Shown in pieces: positions 37,990-51,735 of a DNA stretch of 64,000 nt. This DNA is from Cenococcum geophilum 1.58 (taxonomy: Eukaryota; Ascomycota; Dothideomycetes; Gloniales; Gloniaceae), in contig KV748214.1 in assembly GCA_001692895.1 (NCBI GenBank), forward strand, positions 744,001 through 808,000. The letters run 5' to 3'. Within the stretch, counting starts at the first letter, position 1, and the number at the start of each line of letters is the position of its first letter. A model generated the notes under the pieces. That model ran no database searches and had not been told where the DNA came from. It saw only the letters and a list, made by a program, of their open reading frames with translations. The translations under genes and the position numbers were made by a program.

Positions 37990-40900
37990 CTAATTAGTGA
38001 GCGCGCACAGATCAGTAATTACTTGACAACTCCCCCCAAGCAATACACGACAGCGACCACCCGTTTAATCCCAGTACGACCTGCTGGAAGGTCGGAAGGT
38101 GAAGGATTATGGACTATCACCAACTCTGTATACTTATTTAAGTCTTAATACGGTTTACCGGAAGTTTATAGACGCGAATACAGACCTGTATAGAACCCCC
38201 TACCCTAAACCTACCTTTAAACCTCGAACCCCTATCCTCCGTCCTCTTTTTAGACCCCTTATAGAGACCCCTTACCCTTCTGCGAACTACTACGGACCTG
38301 TTAATTGCCCCTATGGACCGTTACAAGACCTTATAGAAACCCCCTACCCTTCTACAAACCGTTACGGACATCCACCGCCTTTACGGACTACTACAAGACC
38401 CTCCCCACCCGCTACGCACTACACTACACAGCATGGCAGACATAAGTAAGCAAATTAATAAAGGCTAAGAGAAGTGGAGTTAGGGAGTCGACCTTACGTC
38501 TATAAACGACGTTAATAACTATATTAAGTTTAAAGTCCTTAAATACGGACATTACAAGCTTATAAACGACGACCTATAGGAGCAATATAAGGAAGACTTT
38601 GCAGACTTTACAGAAGCTACTTTTAAGGCTTGCAGTATTATACCTGTCCGTAACCTACGAAACCTTTTACGTCACTAAGGTGTATGGGTTAAAAAGGACA
38701 AACGAGTCACTGTTGCACGGTCTCTATATAACACACTACGTAAGGAGGACCAAACGGAATGGACTAAAGAGCAGATCTTAGATCACATTAAAACCAGTAA
38801 CCTCTTTGCCTCCTTCAAACTTAATAGAATCTCTGGCCTTATAGCTGACCTATTTAACCAAATTCGTTCCACAAACCCAAGTAGTATTAGAATTAATCTT
38901 ACTGGCCAAAGTATACCCAATACTTAAGTTACAGACCACAATACCACCGTAACCCAAATTACGGACTATAATACCCCTATAAACCAAAATACGGACTAAA
39001 TCACCCCTATTATTTAAGTCACAGATCCGTAAACTACATATCCGCAAACTATATATCCGCAAGCCATATATCCGCAAGCCATAGATCCGCAAGTTACAGA
39101 TCCGCAACCCACCTAAGCGAAGACCTACGGCAAGGAGCTAGCTAACCTAGCTAAGCTCTATACCGACGAATCTAAATACAGCGGTAAAAACGACAATTTT
39201 GATTTTAAACTAACCATCTTTATGGACCTTTGTTAGAAGGCTAATATTCCCAAACAGGAGTTTAGCTAAGCCTACTCTACCATGCTGCGCGGCCTAGCCC
39301 TTAACCACTACTACACCAACCTTAAGAGCAACCCTCTCGGTGTTCCTTTTAATAAGCTATACAAAGCTACATGCAACTACTTTAAAGGACCGGAATATAA
39401 GCGCGATATTCTTACCCAATAGAATGCGACCAAGCTACGGACCGTAATTAACAAGAACACCAAAAAATCGACTACAGAGTGTCTGCAAATCCTTATTAAA
39501 GACCTCTAGCATCTACAGTACGGCCTTAACGCCAAGCTTTAAACAGACGACTTCCTGCATAACAAACTTATTACGGCTTGCCAGGAAGTAGAGCCTTATA
39601 AGTACGCCTATTACAAGCCCGCAGACACCTTAGCTGGCCTTATTAATAATTTACGCTCCTCTATTATAACGTATAAAGTCTTAAACCCACCAGGCAGCAC
39701 TTAAGCCTTTATTACGGATATTTAATATCCGCAAATAGACTTAGACGTCTACTTTACGGACCGCCGCTACCGCTAGCAGCACCCGTACCGACTAAGTCCT
39801 ACCTATAACCCCCGCAGTAACCCCCGTACGAAAACATACCCCCACAGACAAACTAGCCAAAAGTGCTTTATATGCGGTAAGGAAGGATATTAGTCTATAA
39901 GGTATACCTAGGAAGAACATAACAAGTCTAGGAAGAGACTTAATAGCCGCATTAACCAGTTTATTTTGGAATACGAAGGAGAGGAAGCAGAAGAGCCCCC
40001 TAATAAGTTAATAGAAGCCCTTATAATTAACTTTAACTTAAACACTTAGGAATAAGAGACCTTAGAGATATTCCTAACCACTTTCGGACCTTTTACGGAC
40101 AGCTAAGCCTTTAATACTATAACCGCATTAGCCGACCGCTCCTTTATACACTTAATTACGCCCAAAAACCATTCCGTAAGTACCCCTGTTATAGACGTTA
40201 TAGATTATAAGCAGGACCTATTTGCATATATTACCACAGAACGCTATACCCCTAAGAAATTCTACGGTGTTATAATCGATATAGGTACCTCTAAGAAGTC
40301 TACCGCAGGCTACGGACAATACCTCGCATATAGGACCACCACAAATGACAATACGGATATCGATATTACGTAAAATAGGGCCGTAAACGTCCAGTTCGGT
40401 ATCGGCTCAACCACATTAATTAGATTAGTTAAAGTTAAGACCCTAATTAGCCTAGTTAACTTCCACATAGTAAAAGCGGATACCCCTTTTCTACTCTATC
40501 TTGCGGACATAGATAGGTTATAGGTTTACTATAATAATATTACAGATACCGTAATTAGCCCCGCAACTGCCCTAGGAAGCAAGCATATTACCCTGCCAAT
40601 TATACAACGATTTAGACACCCGTTCCTTATATAGGGAGAGACTCTACGGACCTATATTTAGGAATCTTTTAACTATAACCCATGCTACCTTACCAGTACT
40701 GAAATCCACCGCCTGTACCGCCGTTTTAGCCACCTATTAGCCGAAAAGCTATATAGAGTCCTTAAACGCTCTAGACATAACAACGTTAATAGGAAGGCAA
40801 TCAACTACCTAACTAAATACTGCTCCTTTTGCCAGAAATACGGACGTTCCCTAGGCTAATTTAAGTTCACCCTTTATAAGGACCTTAATTTTAACCATTT

Positions 40901-43693
40901 AGTGTACGTAGACATTATATATATTAACGGCAGCCCAGTACTATATATAATCGATAAGGCAACCCACTACTAAGCCGCCCGTTAGTTACAAAATATATCC
41001 ATAAAGCATACTTGGGATATTTTACGGACCTGCTAGATCGATACATACGTCGGACCCCCGCAGTATATTACCCACAACGCTAGTAGGAACTTCATTAGCA
41101 AGGAATTCCAGCAGTATACTACGGCCATAGCTATATTAATAAAAGCCGTTCTAGTTAAGGCACATTAGTCCGTTAGGCTTATTAAGCGAGCTTACCTAGC
41201 CTTACGGAGAGCTTACTAGATTATTACAGACAAATATAAGGACATCTAAAAGGAACTGGCTCTACAGATGGCCGTAAAAGCCGTTAACGACACCGCTAGC
41301 CCTAACGAACTAGTACCCACCCTCTTGGTTTATGGAGCTTACCCAAGGATAAGTAACCTAGGCCCTCCTACCCCATCTATTATGGAACGAGCAGCTACAA
41401 TACGGAAAGCAATAGCTAAAATAGTTAAATTACGGGCCAAACAAGCTGTTAATAGCGCCCTATATTACCGTAACGGACCTAACACGACCTTAGTTTATAA
41501 CCTCCCGCTTAATTCTAAAGTCCTTATATAGCGTAAGAGCGGTAACTGGACCGGACCTTATTATCTACTAGCTGTAGAAAACGAGATATACTGCGTATAG
41601 CTTCCTAGTAGGCCAACTAGCTTCAGAAGCACGTCCGTAAAACCCTACTTTCGGCCCAAAAACACCTATAATGTCGAGCTAGACAAACTAGAAGCAACCA
41701 CCGAACTAGATAAACTAGAAGCGACTACCGAATTAGACAAACTAGAAGCACCCTTACCTACCCTAAAAGTCCCCTAGAAACCCACTAAACCTACTTAACC
41801 TACTATAAAGCATAGTTAAGGACGCCCCTAAAAGCACCCTATAACTAAGAACCCCGTAACAGAGAATTACCTAACCTCCGCAGGAATATCCGCAAGGCAA
41901 TCTCCACCTGCGGATATATCAGTTCTAGTATAGGAAACCCTATTTACGGACTTACGATATAAAGAGATTAACGGACTACTTAAGAAGGGTGTCTTTGCGG
42001 TCGTAACGGAGAGAGACGTTCCGCAAGGCGTCCGTATATTTAACTTACGCTTTATTAACGAGATTAAGCACCCTAGTACTAACAAAGCCTTTAAGAAATT
42101 AAGGCTTATTATATAAGCTTATAATAACCAGGGAAAGGACCTAGTCCTTACGCAATTGCCTACAATTTAACGAGTCAGTTAACGGATTATACTTACGCTT
42201 ACGCCTGGACTACAGCAAACTAAGCCCATAGCCCTCTACTTACGGGATATCTCATAAGCCTACGTGCAGTCTAATACCTACCTAAGTAGGGACATCTTTA
42301 TACGGCCACCCCTTAAGCTTAATTTGCAACTAAAAACAATTTTACGGGTTATAAAACCTCTTTATGGAGTACTAGAAGCCAGAAACCATTAATTTAAGAC
42401 GTACCACTAGTATTATATTAGTAACCTCAAAATGGAACAGTCGACCTACGACCCCTACCTCCTATATACCCTATTAAACGGCCTTAATATCGTTAGACTC
42501 TAAATAGATAATACCCTCTTCCTAGTAAACCAAACCTTTGCGGACGCTAAAGAAACTAAACTATAAAAGGTAAAGTTCTTGGCAAAGCCGCAAAAGCAGT
42601 TAACTAAGTAGACTCCAATTAAGTTTAATGGAGGCTTAATTACACAAAAGGGTAACTTAATTAAGCTAACTTAGGAACGCCAAGCTTAAAACCTAAAGCC
42701 TGTTATAGTAAAGCCTACAGACCTTACCAGTTCCCACGGAGAGACCCATAAGACCATAAATATAAAGGACTAATACGCTACACAGCGTGCAAGAGGCGCC
42801 TATATTGCTACAGTCTGTCAACCTAAATCTACCTATAATTTATCCTTTACGGCCCAGGTAATAGACCCGCAAGAGGAAAATATTAAACAGCTTAATAAGC
42901 GCATTTAGTGGCAAATTGACAATGCAGTAAGGGGACTTACTTTTGTACCACTAGACCTAAATTCCCTTAGCCTACTAGCATTTACGGACGCCTCCTTTGC
43001 CAATAACAAAGACCTGTCATCATAAATCGGCTTTGTAATTGTACTTACGGACCGCAATTAGGACGCAAATATACTATACTAGTCTTCAATTAAGTGCAAA
43101 CAAGTAACCCGCAGTATACTAGCTTCTAAACTATATGCACTAGCTCATGGATTTAATATAGCAGCCGCAATCAAATTAACAGTCCAGAAGATTCTACAAC
43201 TGGAGCAGTTACCCCTGGTTTTATACACCAACTTAAAGTCCCTTTACGACTGCCTAGTCAAACTAGGTACAATACAGGAGAAGAGGCTTATGGTCGACCT
43301 AATGTGCTTACGTTAGGCCTACAAACGACGTGAGATTACGGAGGTTAAATAGATTAACAGCGGAGACAACCCAGCGGACGTAATAACTAAGGCAAAGCCG
43401 TGTTAAGCTTTAAAAACCCTAATTGACACAAACAAGCTTAATCTAAAGGTTACAGAATGGGTGGAACGTAACTAACGGAGCACTTACGGTTCATTTACGG
43501 CCCGTTGGAAGGCCGTACAGCTTACTTTACGGACCGTAAGTAGGACTTACGGCCAGTTTGGAGCACCGTTTGGAAGGCAGCCTAGAAGGCACCTTAGGAG
43601 GGATTTCTTATGTATTTCTTTTGTGTTTTACGGCTCTATTAAAGCAATTACGGAGGCTGTACACAGGTGGTTTCATTTTTCAAGTACCGCTAG

Positions 43694-43964
43694 TATATAA
43701 TTACAGCACCTATTGTACCAACCGCGTGCTTACGCGTTCGGTACACCAAGTACGCGTTTACGCGTTCGGTGCACTAACCACCCGCTTACGCGTCTAGTGC
43801 ACTCCTGAAGCACTAACTAATTAGGGGGGGAGGACGCATCAGTATATAGACCACGTAGTCTGCTTTAATACAAGAGACAGTCACCATCTAAACGAGTATA
43901 CAATACTATACGTATTTCGTGCCCCTGGATACGACTCACTCGTGCTATTAAATTAGTACGAACA
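43694..43964 (+). repeat. 3' LTR of Copia-A
   Basis: A 271-bp LTR carrying the same three CpG-rich units as its partner. It differs from the 5' LTR at few visible sites, mostly C/T or G/A, and is followed by gtaac. Confidence 0.92.
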
Positions 43965-43969
43965 GTAAC

Positions 43970-44400
43970 CTTATCCTATACCATTTAAATATAGTTTAAA
44001 AGTAGTTTAGAAAGTTCTTCCTTAAAAGTTATTTTTAGTAAAAGCTATTACTATTACTTTTTATTATAGTATAAGACTCTATATAAAGTCTATACTAGTA
44101 AGTATATTATATAATATAGATACTATTTATAAAGTTATTATAATAGAGTACCTTAGCTTATTAGTACTATAGTTATAAAGGTCACTTATATACTTTTTAT
44201 ATACTTTTTATAGTATAGTTAATATAGTAGCACTAGATACCTCTTATAAGGCTTATTATCTATAACTTTTACTATATTATTAGTAGTATAGTATTAAAGA
44301 TTATCCTTTTACTGCCTTTTTATAACTCTTTTATATAGTCTAAGTACTATAATAGGCTATTTACCAGGTTTAACTTACTAGGTTTATATTTAATCTTATA
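43970..44400. other. Unassigned AT-rich stretch
   Basis: Extremely AT-rich, tata- and agtata-dominated sequence. I see no recognisable coding or terminal repeat. It may be the 5' untranslated part of LINE-2 or older intervening DNA. It continues 37521-37713 across Copia-A. Confidence 0.4.
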
Positions 44401-47400
44401 ATTAAACTTAGTAAAAAGCCGCTATAGTAGTAGAACACGTCTACTACCTACCTAATAAAGAAACAACTACTCCCAATTAAATCTACAGCATATTATATCC
44501 TAGAACTAATACATATAGTATAGCTGGAAAGCCTGCGCAATATAGGAGGGTTAACGTAGACTTAAAGGTAGGACGCTATATAGAAAATTGCAACACTATA
44601 ATAAACCTAATAGGGGGCGATATAACTATAATAACTAAAAAATAACGACTAGAAATGGTAGGAATTTATAAACATCCTAAAAGATATTAAGGAAGATTTA
44701 GGAAAGAGAGAAAATAAATACCTATGCGTAGGAGTAGCGCGTGCGGCTTAATAGTAGGATAAATTATTTAGGAGCTATAGATAAGATATAATAAAAACTA
44801 AAATGCCATAGAGGATAGGCTTAGGTATATTAAAGATGCTATAAAATTATAGGGAATACTAATAACATACTTAATAAAGCCCTTATAGGCTAATATTGCT
44901 ACTAGTACCTAATTAGTACCCCTCTAGCGTCTACCCAATATAGTACCTATAAGGTCTATAGTTAGGGTCTAAATATTAAAGTTAGTAAGGGTAAAGCTAA
45001 AATAGATCCTTATATTAATTAGAGTATATATACTAAAGGCAGTAGTAGTAGGGGTTCTATATAGTAATAATATAGAGGTTATACTCCTTAACTAATAGGT
45101 AAAGGACTAGGCTATTACTTAGGGAGATCCTCCGTTAAAACTACCCAGTTAAAGTAATTAGGGTACCCCTTAATATATAAGTAGAAAGCGGGTAAGGCGC
45201 TATAAACTTATAACTTATCTAAAAGATTATAGAGGTTACTAAAAACTAGTCTTAGGAATTATAATATTTAGGGTTATATTGCTTTATAGAGTACGTATAA
45301 TATATATATAGGGGTATTACTAGGGTTCTAAGGGGTTAAAATACATAATACCTTAATAATTAACCTATTAACTTAGAAGATATAGACGGTAGAAGCCTAT
45401 AAAGGAATAGTTATAAATAGCCTATAGTATAAAGTCCGGCTATACTACTACGTAGTCTAAATCCGCTAATACTTTAGATACTAGTAGTAAGGCTATACCT
45501 AGAGCGTATATAGGAGATAGGAAAGGTATAGGTGATACGCTAATATATATAAGATGAAGAACTACCCTAAGGATAAGGGAGCTAAATACGTAAACTATAG
45601 TAAAGAATATAAAGTATAGCAGAAGACGGCATATAAAACCTTTTAGGTATACCTAAAGTCTACTAGGTTATAACTACGCTACGGGAAAATATCTATAAGG
45701 AGAAAGAGCTAAGTAGGATAAGTAACGGCGATTAGATAGTTATATAAAGAAAGAGATCTAGAGTACTAACCCTAATAGGGGCACCCTTTACCTAGCTAGT
45801 AGTAAAGGGGAGCGTAGAACACCTATAAGGTAGTACTAACGCCACTAAAGGCCTACCCTAGTAAAGAATTCTAATTATAATAGTCCCTAATAAGACGCCT
45901 TAGAGGCGAATAGAAGATACCTATAAGTTACTAGACTAACTAATACTATAAAAATATTAATAATAGTATAATATAACTACGGACACTTAAACTATAAAGT
46001 AATACATCTCCTATTTAATAGCCTAAACCTAAAAAAGTATTAGATAATAGCCCTATAGGAATTGGTATATAATAAATAACTATGTAAAATATACTAAATA
46101 AAAGGATATTACCTTTTATTTAACTAAACCTAGCTACTTAGTTAATACATTAATATATAGGTATAGAGCTATTACACTATTAGCCCTAATATAGGTAAAC
46201 TATAAGTAGCTACTAATAGGAGCTAAATTAGTATAATTAACATTTATAACCTAAGGGATAATAAACCCTAAATTACTATATAGGAACTATTCTAATATAC
46301 TATTAATATAGTAAAAGGCAAGGTAATAGTCCTAGGGAATTTTAACGCATACTATATAGCGTAGTAAGGATAGTAGGTTATAGCTAAAGTATAGGCGACT
46401 TATCTACTAAATAAGCTTAAAACGTAGAGCCTTACTCTAACTACCCTAATAGGTAAACCTACCTAGAAAAGAGGAACCTAAAAGAGTCTAATCGACCTTA
46501 TATTTATATAAGAAATACTTATAAACTAACTAGCACTTTACGGCCTAGAAGGTATATAGGTAATTATCTTAGACTATATACCTATACGGATAACGCTTAA
46601 TATTGCCGCACTAGCGTAATAAACCCGCTAGAGATATGCTACTAAGAAATTTAACTTAAAAAAGTATGCCTATGAAGTTATTAATAGGCTAGTAGCTATA
46701 CCCTAGGTATTACTAGAGGATATCTAAAGGATTATAAGTAACTGCTTAGAAGAATACTACTTAAAGGCCTAGCTACTTATAGGCGTAAAAAAGGCAAGGC
46801 GATAGTATAATATAATAAATAAAGCCTACTAATAATAGAGCTATAAGGCCCTAAAGAATAGGCCTAAGAAGATAATATAAAAGGAGGGTAGAAATAACTA
46901 GCGCTAATTCCTAAAAGAAATTACCTTAACCTCTACTAAACTATATAATAAGGGCTCTAGTATATATTAAAGTAAAGTAGGTAAGCTACTAGAGAGACGC
47001 TAGGGGACTTTTACCTACTTATACTTTACTAAATAGAATAGGACTAGTATATAAATAATAATAAGGAATAAATTAAAATATTAGTAGAGAGGTTCTTTTT
47101 AGGCGCGGGCTAAGCAGACCTATAAAATATTAGTAGCTAATTTTACCCCTTACCTATTAAAATAAGTTATATAATATTAGTAAAAGAAATAAAAGACACT
47201 ATATTAAAGCTCCCTACTAGTAAAGCGTTAAGGCTAGATAAGACCCTAAATAAGGTAATTAAAGCCGTAGTAGAAGCGGTAGTAATACTACTTACTAGCG
47301 CCGTAACTGCCTACCTTTAGAGAGGCGAACTACTTAAATACTTTATAGCAATAACTATAATTGTCTTATAAAAGGTATTAAAAAAGACTACTCTATTTTA

Positions 47401-49470
47401 GAAAGCTACTAACCCTAAAAAGGCTTTTAGAAAAAATAGTTATAGAATGTATATAAGAAGCGGCGGAAGTATAGGAGCTACTACTGTAGATATAAATAGG
47501 CGTAAGAAAGAAAAGATTGACCCTTTTAGCTCTCTCCCCAATTACCTCTAGTATTTAAGCGGTATAGTAAGCTTACTAAGGATATATTATATTTATACTA
47601 AGCCTAGACCTAAGTAAAATATTTAATAATATATTATATAAGAGACTTTTATAAATCCTAAGAAATAAGGGTCTACTAAACTAGATAATTAAGTTTATCT
47701 AAGCCTTTCTAATATAGCGTACTATAAAAATTATAATTAAGGGCTATAAAAGCGAATTAATACTAATACCTATAGGTATTATATAGGGATTACCCCTATT
47801 ACTAATTCTAATTATTTTCTTTATATCTAAACTACTAGAGATATATAATAATAGCTAGTATATAATAGCCCTAAAATTTATAGATAATATAAATTTAATT
47901 ATATAGGAAAATATAGTAGTACAAAACTATACTAGGCTAAACTAGGGATATAATAGGTATATTATATAGGCAAAACAATATAGCGCTAAATTCGTACTAG
48001 ATAAATACTAGCCTATTTACTTTATAAGGGAAAAAAAGGTAAGTAGTAACCTAGCCTTAATAGTAAATATCTAGAGCTATAAAGTAAAACTAGAAGCTAT
48101 CCTTAAGGTCCTAGGGGTTTAAATAGACTTTAGGTTAAACTAGAACAAGTATATTATATAGGCAACTTATAAAGGAGTAGGAGTATTTTTAATAGTATTA
48201 TAAATTACTACCTTAATATAGGGACCCCCTTTTAAATATATACGCCTACTATATATAGCAGTAGTAAGGCTAATAATACTATACAGCTCCTAAATCTAGG
48301 GCCTAGGACTAGGTAGTAAGGTACTAATAAAAAGCTTTCTAGTGCTATTAGCTAAGCTATAAAACTAGTACTTATATAGAACTATAGAGGCCTATAGAAG
48401 AACACTATGCGCCATACTAGAACATAAAGGAGTAGTTCTACTAGTAGACTTATATATTAATATAACTACTATATAGAGAATAGTTATAGTATAAGGCTAC
48501 CTAGTAAAAGAAAATATATACTAAATACTAAAATATATATAAGGAACGAGATATATATAAAAAGTGATAGCCCCTTAAAGGGGTAATACGCCTAAATATA
48601 CTAGCTAGGAAGCCCACTACCTATAAATAGTAAAGAGAGAAAAGGAAATATAGAAACTACTAGCTTACTAGGCAAAGACCTAGCGCTATAATAATAATAG
48701 AGAATATAAGGTTACTAATATAGATAGAAATCTACTATACTAATTGCAAGATAGATATATTTTAAATAGAAGCGATAATAGAAGGAGGTAGCGAAAATAT
48801 AAGACTGAGCTATAAAGAACACCCTATAGTTAATACTAATAAAGGTAAAATCTATAGCCGCCTTTCCACTATAGATAAAGGTTTTAGGCCTAAATATATA
48901 GCTAGTAAATATCTATATTCTAAATGCCTTACCTTAATATATATACGGGTGGCCTATTTAGCTAGTATGCTATATACTATTATTTTATAGCTACCGCTTA
49001 GTAAGGGACTAGTTCCTTACTAGTATAGGCATAAATTATATTACTTAAATACTCTCTATAAGTAGAGGCCTATAAATAGTAGTAAAATAGCTTATAGGCT
49101 AAGGAATTCTTTAATAGTTCTAAATAGTATATAAGATCTAATAGGAGGATACTGGAAGATACGCCTTATTTTAGATCCTTAAGGACTAAATACCCCCGCC
49201 TAGTTATAGGCGGCTTATTAGCAAATCGCTAGGCCCTTCTACTACCTCCCCTTAGATCTTCTAATATACTTAAAAAGTATAGTATATAAGGCAGACTAAA
49301 AGATATAAAGATATACTAGCTAGGTAAAGGTGAAACGTATAGAATTAGCTAAAAGGAAATACTTAGGTTTTTCCCCTTATAGGGCTTTTTCCTATATATA
49401 AAGGTGGAAGCCTATATAGACCTAAAAAGGGACTAAACCAGGCAATAAATAGAATTAATAATAATAGTAT
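44400..49470 (+). mobile_element. LINE-2: near full-length Tad1-like LINE
   Basis: The most complete non-LTR element here. ORF1-like sequence with zinc-knuckle (CCHC-type) repeats is at about 45430-45660, where most cysteines now read as tyrosine. ORF2 has an apurinic-type endonuclease domain (about 45980-46680) with an L-G-N-F-N-A motif at 46331-46348 (active enzymes have GDFN), and reverse transcriptase (about 47150-48300). The catalytic box is F-I-D-N at about 47877-47890 rather than FxDD. A C-terminal extension runs to about 48850, followed by about 600 bp of 3' untranslated DNA and the tail gcaataaatagaattaataataata (ending about 49470). All the substitutions fit C-to-T at CpA. Stops are numerous. 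The 5' limit is approximate. Confidence 0.8.
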
Positions 49471-49950
49471 ACTATATACTACATTTCTATAGCTACAGCT
49501 TAGTAAGGGACTAGCTATTTACTAGCATAGGTATAAATTATATTACTTAAATACTCTCTATAAATAGAGGCCTATAAGTAGTAATAAATAGCTTATAGCT
49601 TAAGGAGTTCTTTAGTAGTTTTAAATAGTATATAAGATCTAATAGAAGAATACTAAAGGATACGCCCTTTTCTAGCCCCTTAAAGACTAAATACCCCTAC
49701 CTAGCTGTAGGTAGTACGCTAGCGAATTACTAAGTACTTCTACTAACCCCCTTTAGATCTTTTAATATACCTAAAGATATAAAAATATATTAGTTTAATA
49801 AAGGTAAAATATATAAAACTAGCTAAAAGGAAATACTTAGGTTTTCCCCCTTATAGGGCCTTTTCCTATATAAAAAGGTAGAAGTATATATAGCTCTAAA
49901 AAGGAACTAAATTGGGCAATAAATAGAATTAATATAATAATTATATACTT
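49471..49950 (+). mobile_element. LINE-3: 5'-truncated LINE 3' end, tandem to LINE-2
   Basis: A second copy of the LINE 3' region, collinear with 48965-49460. It starts immediately after the A/T tail of LINE-2 and ends with its own tail (gggcaataaatagaattaat). Severe 5' truncation is typical of LINE insertion. It may have inserted into the A/T tail of LINE-2. Confidence 0.75.
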
Positions 49951-49984
49951 AAGCTTAAAGCTTAATATAAAAATTTAAATCTCT

Positions 49985-51176
49985 TTATAAATATTTATTG
50001 CCTAATTTAGTCCCTATTTAGGTCTTTATAGGCTTTTACCTTTCTATATAGAAAAAGGCCCTATAAGGGGAAACCCCTAAGTATTTCCTTTTAGTTAGTT
50101 TTATACGTTTTACCTTTACTAAACTAATATATTTTTATATCTTTAGGTATATTAAAAGATCTAGGGGAAGGGGGGGTAGTAAAAGTATCTAGTAATTTAC
50201 TAGCGTACTACCTACGGCTAGGTAGCGGTATTTAGTCTTTAAGGGGCTAAAAGGGGGCATATCCTTTAGTGTCCTCCTATTAAATCTTATATACTATTTT
50301 AGAACTACTAAAGAACTCCTTAGGCTATAAGCTATTTTAATACTATTTATAGGCCCCTACTTATAGAGAGTATAAGTAATATAATTTATACCTATACTAG
50401 TAAATAGCTANTACCTTACTAAGNNGTAGCTATAGNAAAGTAGTATATAGTATACTAACTAAATAGGCTATCTATAAGTGTATTAAGGTATAGTATTTAG
50501 AATATAGATACTTACTAGCTATATATTTAGGCTTAAAATCTCCATCTATAGTAGGAAGGCGGCTATAGATTTTACCTTTATTAGTCCTTCATATAGGGAG
50601 AGTATTAGTATTAACTATAGGGTATTCTATATAGCTACGTCTTATATTTTCGCTACCTCCTTCTATTATCGCTTCTATTTAAGGTCTACCTATCTTNNAA
50701 TAAGTATAGTAGATCTNTATCTATACTAATAGCCTNTTATCCTCTATTACTATAGNANTACTCTANTAGTANAGCGCTAGGTCTCCGCCTAGTAAGCTAG
50801 TAGTTTCTATATTTTTTCTCTCTCTCTATTACCTATAGGTAGAGGGCTTCCTAGCTAGTATACTTAGGCGTATTACCTTTTTAAGGGGCCCTCGCTCCTT
50901 ATAATTATATATCTTATTCCTCATATATATTTTCTTTTACTAGGTAGCCTTATACTATAACTATTCTCTATATAATAGTTATATTAATATATAAGTCTAC
51001 TAATAGAACTACTACTTTATGTTCTAGTATGGCGCGTAGTGTTCTCTTATAGGCCCCTAAGTCCTATATAAGTACTAGTTTTTATAGCTTCGCTAGTAGC
51101 GCTAAGAGCTTTATTAATACCTTACTACTTAGTCCTAGGCCCTAGATCTAGGAGCGTATAGTATTATTAGTCTTAC
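49985..51176 (-). mobile_element. LINE-4: 5'-truncated LINE in opposite orientation
   Basis: Reverse complement of roughly 48263-49450 of LINE-2. The 3' tail faces the tail of LINE-3, so LINE-3 and LINE-4 form a tail-to-tail inverted pair. Truncation on the 5' side is at about 51176 (near cttaccat). Ambiguous bases cluster at 50411-50780, possibly from reads of the inverted copies being mixed. Confidence 0.78.
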
Positions 51177-51269
51177 CATAAATAAATTAATAAATATCTA
51201 TATAATTTTCCTATATAATTATTCTTAAATTCTATAATTAATTACTAGTATAAAATATATATCTATCCC

Positions 51270-51735
51270 TATATATTTATATAAAGCTCTATATAAAGTT
51301 CTATACAAGGCTCTGTATAAAGCTCTATACAAAGACTCTACCAAAGCTCCGCTTAAAGCTCTACTCAAAGCTCTGCTTAAAGCTCTGCTCAAAGCTCTGC
51401 ACAAGGCCCTGCTTGAAGCTCTGCGCAAGGCTCTGCACGAAGCTCTGCACGAGGCTCTACACGAAGCTCTGCGCGAGGCTCCGCACGAAGCTCTGCACGA
51501 GGCTCTGCACGAAGCTCTGCACGAAGCTCTGCACGAAGCTCTGCACGAAGCTCTGCACGAAGCTCTGCACGAAGCTCTGCACGAAGCTCTGCACGAAGCT
51601 CTGCACGAAGCTCTGCACGAAGCTCTGCACGAAGCTCTGCACGAAGCTCTGCACGAAGCTCTGCACGAAGCTCTGCACGAAGCTCTGCACGAAGCTCTGC
51701 ACGAAGCTCTACCAAAGCTCTACGTAAAGCTTACC
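51270..51735. repeat. 12-bp minisatellite, right part, with a clean 17-unit core
   Basis: About 38 units of 12 bp. The core 51502-51705 holds 17 identical copies of gctctgcacgaa. Units toward the left edge decay to forms such as gctctatataaa, the expected RIP product of gctctgcacaaa. All three frames on both strands stay open through the core, giving repetitive peptides (Leu-Cys-Thr-Lys, Ala-Glu-Leu-Arg, Gln-Ser-Phe-Val) that I regard as non-genic. Confidence 0.92.

Larger units (their letters stand above)
37719..43964 (+). mobile_element. Copia-A: LTR-bounded Copia retrotransposon
   Basis: A 6246-bp plus-strand element with two 271-bp LTRs and the 5-bp target duplication gtaac (37714-37718 and 43965-43969). 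Internal order is Copia-type: gag (about 38100-39700), a CCHC knuckle region (about 39865-39905), protease (about 40255-40330), integrase (about 40700-41560), reverse transcriptase (about 41930-42560), RNase H (about 42960-43410). It is less RIP-mutated than most neighbours, with several uninterrupted stretches of 60-116 codons. That suggests it is one of the younger insertions. It is still broken at many points. Confidence 0.92.

Noticed and set aside
38099-38449. 116-codon frame near the start of Copia-A
   Set aside because: Lies in the leader/gag start of the Copia element and is part of the retrotransposon, not a separate host gene.
51389-51727. Overlapping long open frames on both strands with 4-residue peptide repeats
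   Set aside because: They follow automatically from a 12-bp tandem repeat without stops in any frame; no start context, and the sequence is a minisatellite.
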